A stretch of DNA of 64,000 nt from Parapristionchus giblindavisi (lineage: Eukaryota > Nematoda > Chromadorea > Rhabditida > Diplogasteridae). This document shows, in pieces, positions 23,765 to 34,553 of this stretch. The stretch lies in contig CALSFV010000206.1 of the NCBI GenBank assembly GCA_943737045.1, positions 1,521,501-1,585,500 of the forward strand. The letters are read 5' to 3'. Positions within the stretch are counted from its first letter, which is position 1, and the number at the start of each line of letters is the position of its first letter. The notes under the pieces are model-generated. The model was given only the letters and a program-made list of their open reading frames with translations. It had not been told where the DNA came from and ran no database searches. The position numbers were made by a program, and so were the translations under genes.

Positions 23765-24730
23765 TAGCACATGGCTTACTGTAGTTTCCGTGTGAGATTA
23801 CTGCCCCCGTGTATTTGAATACTACGTAAATCTGTCATCACGTTTCGCTTCCTTCCTTGTTATCCAATTCTGACTTTATTTATGAGTGTTTTTATTGTAT
23901 TTATGATTCGAGATTTTCGGTTCCGCTACAATATCTCTGTATAGTGCACGTGCGTCATTTCTTTTAAAGTACAGTTCAATACATAAGTGAACAAACAATA
24001 AAAGTAAGATATTTATTTGTTTTCAGATCATCGTAAGAACTTGTTGTCACATTTAAAACAAATGGATAAATAAATATAAAGCATGAATTTTGCACTGATC
24101 GACTGCAAGACAACAATAAGTACAATATTAATTAAGCAAGAAACAGAATTTTGAGGAAAAGTGATGGAAAAGTGTATGGAAATTGAGTGTGGCGTATGAA
24201 AAGTGAATGGGAGTACGAAGGATTCGTGTTATTCTTCCTAGTTACGATCAGCCGATTCTTGTTATATACAGATTTAGGCCGTACGGAGAAAGGAAGAAAA
24301 GGACTATAGAAGGAGGCACAATATCATTGAATGTGCTTATTTATGCTCAAACCTCACTCAATTAACTCTTCATTACGCACACTTTTTTTCTGTTCTCGAA
24401 CAACGAGAGAGCATTGCGCGTCGAATAGAATATTGAGAGAGGTTACACTCCCTTCAAGGGCAATCAATCAATTAGAATTCGGCATGAACAGAAGAAATTG
24501 CTACTCGCGTGGAGTTGGCCGTCTTGTTTGATATCGAACTGGTACATATCATTCGTCTGAGAAGGTTGTAATTATGAATTAATAAATAGAACGAATAAAT
24601 TCGGATCATAGAGGACTGTAACCATGAACGCTGGTTAAGGATTTTTGAAAAAACGCCTACGGTTGTGACATATTTTTTTCAGTCAAACGATTCATTATGC
24701 GTGCATAGGTTGACATATGGTTTGTAAACG
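23765..24730. repeat. srt-C 3' flank, duplicated at 21270-22560
   Basis: The partner of the segmental duplication described at 21270-22560. It also contains a degenerate family 1 TTAA element at about 24345-24461. Confidence 0.7.
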
Positions 24731-24731
24731 G

Positions 24732-24877
24732 CACTAGGTCGGATGATAGTCGATGAATAAGAACCGACTGGATGCGAGCAATTTGCATAATTTGTCTATT
24801 CATTAGCGCTTGTCTCTCATATGCAAATAATTCACATCCAGCCGGTTCCCATTCATCGGCGATCATCCGACCTAGTG
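24732..24877. repeat. CACTAGGTCGG MITE, best-preserved copy
   Basis: Termini CACTAGGTCGGATGAT and ATCATCCGACCTAGTG are exact complements. Inner arms include GATGAATAAGAACCG and CGGTTCCCATTCATC. The stop codon and last seven residues of srt copy C are read from its right arm. Confidence 0.85.
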
Positions 24878-25246
24878 CCTTTATGAACATACTTGACATC
24901 CTTTCGTATAGTTTTGTTGAGTATCAAATAAATGAATGGCGGTGCTCCTGAAATTATTATTTAGTACTTTGCAAATTTCAGATATTTCAAACCGTGACTG
25001 AGCTGCCAAGCCATTTGACCAACCACAATCAGTCCGGGTGAGACTGGGACAAAGTTCATGGAAACGTATCTGGAACAATTTATTCATCACGATTTACTGT
25101 CCCTTTTCTTCGCTGTATCATTTATTTTGCATTTTAAATTGACATTCTGATATTAATTGAACCCTTTTTACGTTTGTTAATATGCATATTTATAAATAAT
25201 TTAATATATTAAAGGGGCTGGCACATTTGTCAACGGTCTCTTTAAC

Positions 25247-25318
<72 letters not shown>

Positions 25319-28300
25319 GTTAGAGAACAGAGAGATAGTGTGCGCACTGCGCGATGAAGAGGCCTTTGAGAGAGGTCGCTCTCCCTTTAATATTGATGTT
25401 GATATATTTATGTTTGAATAATGCAATCTTACATTAGAGAAGCAACTACGTTGACAGAACATATGAGAGAGGCTTGAATGAATACCTGCAAAAATATTTT
25501 TGATTTTAGTTTTATTTAATCTTGTTCCACGATTTCTTTGCTGCACGACATCTTTCCTTTGGAGCACGATGACTTTAAATTAAAAAAAAATGAAACAATA
25601 GCAATTTGACGAATTCAACAATAATGGAAATACAAACAAAGTTACGAAAGATAAAGAAAAGTTGGCTAGAGACTATATGAAATGAGGAGATTCTTTTCTT
25701 TTCACAAAATTAGAACAAGAAAAATACCGGAATGCTTGTGCTCAGCGCTTTGCGGTCTTTCACAGTCATGTGCGCCCTCTGAAAAAGTTAAATGCTGTAA
25801 TTCAAAGCGACACCCCACGATAATTTGAAACTCTCGTCTCTGGCCAAACTCTCTCGCTTTCTTTGTCAACGAGAGAGTATTTAAGAAGCGGAGAATACAA
25901 TTAGCTTGCGGTGTGCCTTTAAAAAATATTGTCACTACCTTTTTGACGAATAGTACAATGCATAAACAGAGATACAGAAACGTGGAGGTCGTCACTATGA
26001 GTAAATTATTAAGCGTATGGGGATAGTTTGGGAACTGAAAAGCAGTGAAATCAAAACATATTAAGACATTCTGAAGATTGTAAAGTTTAAAAAATCGTAC
26101 TTGAGGTGTGTCAGTTATAAACGGGTTGAAAAACATTGCCATATACTTAGAATTGGCAAGACAGGTAGGCGTGAAAAAGGCGAAATAGAGCGCGTAAAGA
26201 GTGGTCGCAGAGAGGAAGTATGCAGTTCGATTCTGCAAAGGTAAGGCTTTATTTAGATCGTTTTAAAAGCTTCATGCCGTAAATTTTTTGTCCATTTTCT
26301 TTTGCTCATATGAAAAGTGATCCTACTGTTTATTAACTTTAAGTGTTTCAGAAAATAAAATTGTGCCTCGAAAACGTGGGGCATCCTCAGCAGGTCAAGC
26401 ATACGGTTTGACACGAGCATTAGGCATCCAATGCTCTCACCGGTCCACGCAGCTGCAATACGCAATGGTAAAATGAATGCAATACGCAATGGTAAAATTT
26501 TTTGAATTTTGATAAAATCGAAATAAAATTCACCGTAGGAGATCAACCGGGGTGATTTTTGTGTAAGACACGTAAAAACACTGTCAAAAGTATCTCTGAA
26601 AAGCTGGACTCGATCGGTTGAGTTTGAAAAAAGTTATGACGAAAAAACCAAAAGTCAATAACCTTTTGGCCAGTACTGTAATTAGGACAGTACATTTGAA
26701 AATATTTGCAATATCTACCCAGCAACACCATGTTATTGTATTTTGTAAGCTAACTAAGTAACCTTACAAATCAGGGCACGTTTCTCTAGTTGTGGTGTCT
26801 TAGATAACCTACAGCTCCAATATGAGAGAGTAAGCCGTTCGTGTACATCGTCGAAAACTTTTATCGGTCAAACATTTTCGACGTAAAAGGTATATAGATT
26901 TGAGTAGTTTAAAAAAAAAACTATTCAAGAATCAACGTTAGTTCGTCATGTTTGTAAATTATATCATGGACTCAAATAGTATGCATACCCATACTAAACA
27001 CTCCGATGGTACCGATGAGAACGGGATCGCTACAGAACACGAGACCCTGAAAACAAATTATGCAAAAAATAAACGATTTAGACTGCTGAGTAAATTAATA
27101 ATATCATTGTATGCTAACACAATTACAATAATATTACTGTCATGGTCTCGATAAATGATAAATTATTATTATTTTAGATTATTTTATATTATTATATTTT
27201 AAATTATATTATTATTATTATTATCACTGGCGCCATTGACATTGATCAAATAGTTATGAAAACAGCGTACGTGAATCAGAAAGTATCCGAAACTCATCGA
27301 ACTTACGAAGAGACCGAGAATGTCGATAATTGCAAGCCAAAGCATGATCTGTAAAGGTACTCCAGTATTTTTGACGCTTTGCTTCATCAAGAGGCCATGC
27401 CCCGTGATCAAATAACCGACCGTAGTCTCCAAGACAAACATATACAGTGCAGGCAACAAGTCTCCGGACACTTTTACATTTTTTTATAACTTTTGATCCA
27501 TGAAAGCAATCAAGCTGATCTTTTCAGTCAGTGTAGAGAATTTATTAAAGGGAGCGTAACCTTACTCAATGGTCTCTTCGACGCGCAATGCTCTCTCGTT
27601 GTTAGAGAACAGACAAATAGTGTGCGCAATGAAGAGACCATTGAGTGAGGTAACGCTCCCTTTAAGGAATACAACCATGATGTGTTGGTGATATTATATT
27701 AGTTCATTTTTGAGTAGTGATGACGCAATCGAATTTCACTTTTTTGAAAAATTTTATTTCTTTAGTCAAAAGTACTGTTCTTCTGAAACATTGTGAGAGT
27801 GTAGAACTCCACTAGGGCTGCACAGTCAAACAAACCGGAATTGCTCCGACCCCGATTTCAAGCTGTAGCAGCGTCGCAACTTTGACCCCCAAAATTTATA
27901 ACTCACCTTCTAGATGTGCAAACAACCCTTTCAAAGGGTTAAAATGATGCTAGTGACGAGTAACGTTTATCACCATATTACGGTAGCCATAGCTCGTCAT
28001 TTGCCCTCAGGGCATGAAATATTTATTGTTGTTGGGAGGACCGATTTTGAGACCCTACCGTTCAGAGGCAGGTCTTCTAAAATTATGGTTCCTGAGCAAG
28101 CAGCTTTGCAATGTATCATATATTTATTTCCCTTATTTTGGTTTGGTTCCGATTCGTTTCAGACCCTTAGCAAAAGTTATGCTGAGGTCTACTCGGTGCG
28201 CGCTCTTGAGCTTTTTCTCTCGTTGCTCTCATCCCTGAGCCTGTATTGATGAAATCTTTTATTTGCAAATCACCAATGCATGTTAGAGATGTTCACAAAA

Positions 28301-29219
28301 GTTTTTACACTATTGCTGAACTTCGATCTTTGATCTTTGGATTTTGATCTTTGATCCCAGAAACCGAGTAGACCTCAGCATAACTTTTGCTACGGGTCTG
28401 AAAGGAAAAAAAAACGCAAAAATGAACTAATATAATATCACCAACACGTCATGGTTGTATTTCCTGTACATTGACTGAAAAGATCAGCTTGATTGCTTTC
28501 CTGGATCAAAAGTTATAAAAAAATGTAAAAGTGTCCGGATACTTGTTGCCTACACTGTATGTGAAGTAAAAAGTGAAGACAAAAATGAAGTCACAAGCGT
28601 CGGGCACTTATGAAGTCACTTTTGTCTATATACGGTTTGCGCTATTTTAGGGATTCTATTGCAGAATTTAAATTTCTGGCACAAACCTTGTAGCAAGTAC
28701 TGCGTGCCGCTTGCTTGAATAGCGATATCGCGCACGGAAGATAAATAGTCTGAAATATTTCGTGAACACTACAGTTGGTTTGTTTTAGAAAACCTCGCAT
28801 ATTACTCCATATATTATTGAATACCAGCCAAACAAATTCTGTTTTACTCCATAATTTTCAGTCCACCACTGACCAGGAGGATGAATTTTACTGAAATTAT
28901 TGAAGAATTGAGAGCTGTTTTACATTTTTTTCGAAATATTTCTTTAAATGAAAGACCATGTTGACTTGGCTATCCTATCCGGCTAAACTCTATTACTTCA
29001 TTTTTTCAGCGTGAATGACTTGCCAGATTGAAATTTTTGTTGTTGTTTGTAAATAATTAATTTTAAAAAAATCAATAAGAATATACATGTTATTAATTAT
29101 CTTCTCCATTGCAATTAGATAAGATCATATTGACTCTAAAAATTGTCTACATACCTGCAATTGTAATCATCCGAATATGGCCATACCCAGACGGGAATGA
29201 ATTGTTTTACTGTAGCCAT
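24853..29219 (-). CDS. SRT-family chemoreceptor, copy C
   Basis: Twelve exons: 29155-29219, 28794-28890, 28687-28749, 27271-27348, 26989-27046, 26367-26452, 26101-26232, 25939-26034, 25728-25778, 25433-25485, 24993-25069 and 24853-24947. They total 951 nt in frame (316 aa). Signatures are VWPYSDDYNC, WWTENYGVKQNLFGW, IMLWLAIIDILGLF, VFCSDPVLIG, LMLVSNRMLDLLRMP, YPHTLNNLLIV, FIQASLICS and PPFIYLILNKTIR. Exon 3 has one extra codon and exon 7 lacks two relative to B. The exon 6 donor reads GAG/GCACAA, where A and B have GT, so it needs a rare GC donor or is a splice-site mutation. The tail after KYVHK is encoded by a MITE. A 1.1-kb foldback (27437-28560) occupies intron 3. Confidence 0.8.
25209..25390. 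repeat. TTAA MITE, family 1, with internal (CT)n expansion
   Basis: TTAAAGGGGCTGGC ... GGTCGCTCTCCCTTTAA. A CT run of about 30 units (about 25252-25315) has grown from the family's internal CTCTCTCG motif, lengthening the element from 120 to about 180 bp. It lies in an srt-C intron. Confidence 0.85.
25802..25922. repeat. TTAA MITE, family 2, in srt-C intron
   Basis: Starts CAAAGCGACACCCCACG and ends in the complementary GCGGTGTGCCTTTAA. CTCTCTCG and CGAGAGAG stems lie inside. Confidence 0.7.
26520..26690. repeat. Partial Tc1-like terminus in srt-C intron
   Basis: Ends in GGCCAGTACTGTA after AAAGTTATGACG and AACCTTTTG, in the style of Tc1-like termini. No opposite terminus is seen nearby. 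Confidence 0.35.
27437..28560. mobile_element. 1.1-kb foldback in srt-C intron 3
   Basis: Termini ACAGTGCAGGCAACAAGT and ACTTGTTGCCTACACTGT are complementary, followed by matched TCCGGACACTTTTACATT and TAACTTTTGATCC blocks and ATGGTTGTATTCC/GGAATACAACCAT. A family 1 TTAA MITE (27545-27665) is inserted in the left arm. No transposase frame is present. Confidence 0.8.
27545..27665. repeat. TTAA MITE, family 1, nested in foldback
   Basis: The best-preserved family 1 copy: TTAAAGGGAGCGTAACC ... GGTAACGCTCCCTTTAA, 121 bp, nearly perfect inverted arms. Confidence 0.85.
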
Positions 29220-30420
29220 CGTATCTGTGACAGTATTTATCACAAATGAAAAGACGTGCAGGAGGTACTATCTATTATAACGGCTCATCAATCAAAGAGC
29301 ATAAATCTTTTTTCTAATCACGACTGGGAATATTGACTATATCAGGAACTTATCGACCATAGAGCATAGTTTTTTTCTGGGAATATTTCCTTGCCCGTAA
29401 TGAATTATTTCACTTTTCAATGAGTTTGAGAAAAAAGGTAACAATGCTAATTTTTTAGATGGATAGAACTAGCTCACACACTTATATATTACTCAGGAGC
29501 TACGTGCGTGAGACGAATGATCAATACCCTTAAAGGTGGTGTCCCACGAATATTTTCGCGAATAAACTGTGAAGACAGGATGGTAGCAAAAGGAATACTT
29601 GTTACCGAGCACTATTTCTTTTATGATGATTCTGCGTATAGATTGCTTAAGGGCAACTATAAATGAAAACTCACGATGACTATCATATTGTTTCTATTTT
29701 AAAAAAAAAACGCATGCGATACCTTCTCAACAAAGTGATATCACTCAAATACAGAAGGAGAACTTTTTAAAGGGGTAGTTTTTTTGCATGCAGTTGCACC
29801 CTCTCGCCTAACTCTCGATTGCCCTCCTCCTCCTCTCACCTAACTCGTCTGACCTTCGTCGTGCTGATTTGATATTTAAAAGAGATCGGCATAGTTTCTG
29901 AACTATTCAAAACAGGAAATAGTCATTGCGGACGCTCCGTACAGATAAAACAAGTGATTTTTGTACGCTCAATAAGACCGCGAATTTGTCAGCCAATGGT
30001 TGCGGGGGAGCCCTTTTCCTGTACTTCATTCTTATTTATAGCAATCACAGTCATCTCAAGGGAAAGGGATCAAGGGAGGGAAGGGAAATAGTGTACGGCA
30101 TGCACAACTGCTTTTTTCTGTCTTCACAGTTTTTTCGCGAAAACATTCCCGTGACTCCACCTTTTAGCACTCGCATAACAAAGGTGATAAAAAAGCGGAA
30201 AACAGTTAAATCTTTCTGAGAATTGAGAGTAATCATGGATCATGAATCAAGTTTACGTAAAGCTTTATGATGAAGAAGGGTCATCAGTGGGTATACAAAA
30301 ATATATTTATTCACCGTGACAACACATGTACTATGGAATCGCATAAAATGATGATCATTCTTTCAGCATCGACCAGAATAGGGAAATTTAAAAATAAGCT
30401 TAATTTAAAAATAACATAAT
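29220..30420. other. Upstream region of srt copy C
   Basis: No gene seen. About 29790-29975 is a copy of the AAACAGGAAATAGTCATTGC dispersed repeat. About 30114-30325 matches the upstream blocks of copies A and B, supporting descent of the three genes with their promoters. Confidence 0.5.
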
Positions 30421-30469
30421 TTTCCAGATTTCTGGTGTTCGTGGATTATGAATAACAATATAAGAGGGG

Positions 30470-31030
30470 TTAGAATAAGAAAGTTGGCGAAAATGCACTT
30501 GGCAGATTTTTTGCCAATTGTGACTACGTCAGAATTGGCAGAAAGAATTTTCTTCATGCAAAATTGGCAGATGTGTGTGAAGCCAGAGAATGCCAAATTA
30601 GACACTTTATTATTTGTACGTGTTACTTTTGACAAATAAACGACGTGAAAAATTGGTTTATCCAAATTTGCAATGTGAAAATTAGGCAATTGGTGGAACA
30701 AAATAATTTCGCCAGAAAAGAACGATGAAAATTTGGCAGATGATGTTACGACAAAAGTGAGGCAGTCTAAATTGTCATCTCCAATATTGACGTTGTAAAA
30801 ATTGGCACGAATAATTTTACCAAAAACGATACGAGAAAATTTGGCAGGATAGGGTAACCAGTAGTAATGCCAGAATTGCTCGCATCATTTTTGTCAACCC
30901 TCTGTGCTGCCAAAAATGATAGGTGAAAAATAGGCAGGATTTAGAAATTATCAGTTGTGCCAAATTTGACAGCAGCGAAATAGTCAACAAGAGTTTCGTC
31001 GTAATATGACATAATAGACGCTAGAAAATC
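30470..31030. repeat. Field of scattered TTGGCA motifs
   Basis: Many occurrences of AATTGGCA, AATTTGGCAG or their complements are spaced at roughly 20-50 bp in both orientations, leading into the ordered array at 31030-31490. It looks like a decayed satellite. Confidence 0.55.
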
Positions 31031-31490
31031 TGGCATGCCAAATTTGACACCGTCTTTCTTGACCCAGATTTGACCGCGTCTAATTTGACCCACATTCGAC
31101 GGTGTCAAATTTGGCATGCCAATTTTGACGGTGTCAAATTTGACATGCCAATTTTGACACCGTCTTTCTTGACCCAGATTTGATCGCGTCTAATTTGACC
31201 CACATTCGACGGTGTCAAATTTGGCATGCCAATTTTGACGGTGTCAAATTTGACATGCCAATTTTGACACCGTCTTTCTTGACCCAGATTTGACCGCGTC
31301 TAATTTGACCCACATTCGACGGTGTCAAATTTGGCATGCCAATTTTGACGGTGTCAAATTTGGCATGCCAATTTTGACACCGTCAATCTTGACCCAGATT
31401 TGACCGCGTCTAATTTGACCCACATTCGACGGTGTCAAATTTGGCATGCCAATTTTGACGGTGTCAAATTTGTCACATTGAGGGAATTAT
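31030..31490. repeat. 110-bp tandem repeat with internal palindrome
   Basis: About four units of 110 bp. Each contains CTTGACCCAGATTTGA, CGCGTCTAATTTGACCC and the inverted pair GACGGTGTCAAATTTGGCAT / ATGCCAATTTTGACACCGTC, so each unit can form a near-perfect hairpin of about 38 bp centred on GGCATGCC. Confidence 0.9.
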
Positions 31491-32465
31491 TACCAATGTA
31501 CAGATATGAAATGAACAATACAAACGAGAGTGAAAAATGATTCGAGGGGAATAAAATGAGGGTGGAATGGGTTGTGGGATGATGTTCCTCGTCGTCTAGG
31601 GGCTGCTTCCAGTGTGCGACGTCTTCAGAACCTGATTTAAGAAAATATTGTCAGAGTTCATTTTTTCGCATTATAAATTGTCTAATCTTTATGATCAATG
31701 GTAATTAAATTACAGTTAAGATCATTTGTTTTAAACAGAATTTCTAACGGCGCACAATGAAAAAAGCTTTCATCTAAATTCTGAAGAAAAACATTTTGTT
31801 TAGAAGCGAATATAATTTATGCAGTGTTCAGAACTTGGTAAATGCACGAAATACTGTTCGGAAGTTAAAGTGAAAATGCTATATTTTGAATGAAAAAATA
31901 TGGGTTTTAAAAATAATACTTTAAAAGAATAAAATCGTTCAATTAAAACAACTAAGTAAGGTCATATAAGGTATGCTATGAAACGAATATCGTAAATATT
32001 GGATCATTATAATGACCCTAAGCCGCAAAACAACGAAAATGCAGCGAAAATTGCAGGTAAGCTTTTAATATTTCAAAGTATCACTAAACATTAATAAAGT
32101 GCGTCCGTAACACTGTTTGCGACACAAAAATGAAATCATCACTCAGTATATCAAAATCGAGTTTTGAATGAAGCAAAAATGGTGAAATGAATTAGGACCA
32201 TGCACATCTCTAGGCATGCCCTGCCATCCCGCAAAGTCTCACAAGGGAAGTGTATGAAATATCTTTTAGACCTATAGACGAAAGTATTTTTCCTCGATAG
32301 ATATAGGCAATATAAGGTCGGAACCAAAAAATCAGCGGCTGGCATGCACTTTCCGATTTTATATAATTAATCAAATTTTGTACATTCGAACGCGCTGTTT
32401 TCATTCTGTTTAGGCTGTGAAATAAGGCACCCCTGATAGAGCCCTTGACAGAGCAGTGAGAACAT

Positions 32466-32534
32466 GGCGACGTGGTGTGGTGGTAGCGTGTTCTCTTCTT
32501 GATCACTAGGTGGGTGGTTCGAATACACCTATGG
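32466..32534 (+). ncRNA. tRNA-like sequence in left palindrome arm
   Basis: TGGTGTGGTGGTAGCGTG (A box and D-arm) and GGTTCGAATAC (B box, T-arm) are spaced about 28 bp apart, with a pseudo-anticodon arm around CTTCTTGATC. The acceptor stem does not close. It could be a Pol III promoter of a SINE-like repeat. Confidence 0.55.
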
Positions 32535-33142
32535 ACATTTTTCTTTTGCTAATTTTTAAACGTTCCGGACTTGTAATTTTGATCAGAAAAAAAATTTAAA
32601 ATCTTTTTCCCAATTTTTATGTAGCTGTTGAACTTGAATTTCATCATTTAGGAAAACAAAAAATAAAGCAATATCAAACTTTCTAAACTACTCTTCCTGT
32701 CCACAGGGATAATTAATCAGTGAGATTATTTATGAAATGCTCCAAATGTGAATGAATAGCCGATTGCAATACGGCAAAGTTATGGCAGGTTTATGGCAAA
32801 ATTATAATAGTATGCCCGTTGATAGGTTTGGATTCACCTTTGAGACTCCACCGATGTCCCCGTGCAAAGGAAGAGCAGTTTGGAAAATTTGAGCAAACAT
32901 ATTTGCAGAAGTTATCAAAATGATATTCTTCCGTAGCAACTTGTTACGTATAAGCTCTCTCCCAAAATCAAATTATCACTATGCTAGTAAACGTAATGTT
33001 GGACAAGATTTATTTTTTGTTTTCCTAAATGATAAAATTCAAGTTCAACAGCTACATACAAATTGTAAAAAAAGATTTTTAATTTTTTTCTGATCAAAAT
33101 TACAAGTCCGGAACGTTTAAAAATTAGCAAAAGAAAAATGTC

Positions 33143-33212
33143 CATGGGTTTATTCGAACCAGCAACATAGTGATCAAGAAGAGAACACGCTACCACTACA
33201 CCACGTCGCCAT
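33143..33212 (-). ncRNA. tRNA-like sequence in right palindrome arm
   Basis: Inverted counterpart of 32466-32534. On the minus strand it reads TGGTGTAGTGGTAGCGTG and GGTTCGAATAA. The A box here is closer to a eukaryotic tRNA consensus than in the left arm. Confidence 0.55.
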
Positions 33213-33865
33213 TCTCACTGCTCTGTCAAGGGCTCTATCAGGGGTGTCTTATTTCATAGCATACACAGCCTGAAAACAGCGCGTTCGAATGTACAAAATT
33301 TGATTAATTATATAAAATCGGAAAGTGCATGCCAGCCGCTGATTTTTTGGTTCCGATCTTATATTGCGTATAGCTATCGAGGAAAAATACTCTCGTCTAT
33401 AGGTCTAAAAGATATTTCTTACACTTCCCTTGTCAGTATGCAATTTTCATTTTGGAAACACCGGTTCGGTAAGGTGAATTTTGAGCTCGAATTTCTCGCT
33501 TCTGGTGTGTTTTAGTGAAAAAAATGTCACAATAGTGACCCCCGCTCTTTTTTCGAACTCTATCGGTCTAAACCAAACATAAGTTATGAGCATACCTGTG
33601 AACAGAGCTACTCTTCTAGGCTAATAACTCAAAAATTGAGGAAAAGGAGGTGCTCTTCTTCCAGTATGTTCTTAACTTTTGTTTGCGCTTTCTAATGAGA
33701 GGTTTGCGAGAAGAAGAAAAAAACGTAACAGTTCATCCCCTTGGAAATTTCCTGATGATTTGAAGTCATTTTCAACCCATTTTTTTCCATTCCTTCATTT
33801 AAATTCTTTGTCATTCGCTTTATTGTTCGACCCATTCACCCTTCACGAACATGGCCCATATCAAC

Positions 33866-34200
33866 TAGGGTGGCGAAAATGACTCATGAATATTCATTTC
33901 TATGGCCTAAAATGAGTGGCTCACTTTCCTTGCGATTATTCATTCCAAGTGATAGTTGACCGGTCTCCCCTGCGAATATTCGCTTTTTTGCGAGTCGAAG
34001 TGAGTCAAGAAAATTTGGTGAAAGAAGGGCTGAGAAAGCGGTCTGACTCGCACTCGACTCGCCTTTTTTGACTCATTCGCATTGACCTCTCTTCTAACAA
34101 CTCATTCGCCGAGAGAGCGGTCGTAAACGCCTCTCCCGGGAATACTCACTCTAGACCGCTAAAGTGGACGAATAATCATGAATCATTTTCGCCACCCTAA
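33866..34200. repeat. TAGGGTGGCGAAAATGA MITE
   Basis: Termini TAGGGTGGCGAAAATGACTC and GATTCATTTTCGCCACCCTA, each beside ATGAATATTC or its like. A related start appears at about 35300 (TTAGGGTGGTGGGAACGA). Confidence 0.7.
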
Positions 34201-34395
34201 TATCAACGGCTGCACTTGGGGGAGAGGGGGGGGGGTTAAAAGATTGTCTTGAACAAGGGAATGGACACACTGAGAGCACAGCGTTCTCATGACTTTCAAA
34301 GCAAGAACGACCGCTCAACATACAAACTCTCTCGAATACAATGGTCTCTCCTTTGTCTTGCTTTGGAAGAAAAATGGCTTGGACCAGAATACTGT

Positions 34396-34553
34396 GAGAG
34401 CAAACTTACCTGGCAAATCGTTACCCCGATACACTTTCCTGGCAAACGATTACCCCAAATGGTGAATTCAGCCGTTGAATAATTCACCATTTGGGGTAAT
34501 CGTTTGCCAGGAAAGTGTATCGGGGTAACGATTTGCCAGGTAAGTTTGCTCTC
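34396..34553. repeat. Perfect 73-bp inverted repeat
   Basis: The arm 34396-34468 and its exact reverse complement 34481-34553 show no mismatch over 73 bp and are separated by 12 bp. Key words are CTGGCAAATCGTTACCCCG and CTGGCAAACGATTACCCC. The absence of divergence implies recent origin or conversion. Confidence 0.9.

Larger units (their letters stand above)
32230..33432. repeat. Palindromic insert carrying tRNA-like sequences
   Basis: Arms of about 430-450 bp (32235-32680 and 33000-33432) match inverted, with paired AAAATCAGCGGCTGGCATGC and its complement and paired CATTCGAACGCGCTGTTTT blocks. Each arm includes one tRNA-like sequence. Mirrored open frames of 98 and 71 codons are the same sequence read twice. 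Confidence 0.75.

Noticed and set aside
25250..25567. 105-codon frame rich in RE dipeptides
   Set aside because: It is the (CT)n microsatellite read in one frame.
31030..31490. CRISPR-like array
   Set aside because: Repeat and intervening parts are equally conserved in every unit, so it is an ordinary tandem repeat in a eukaryotic genome.
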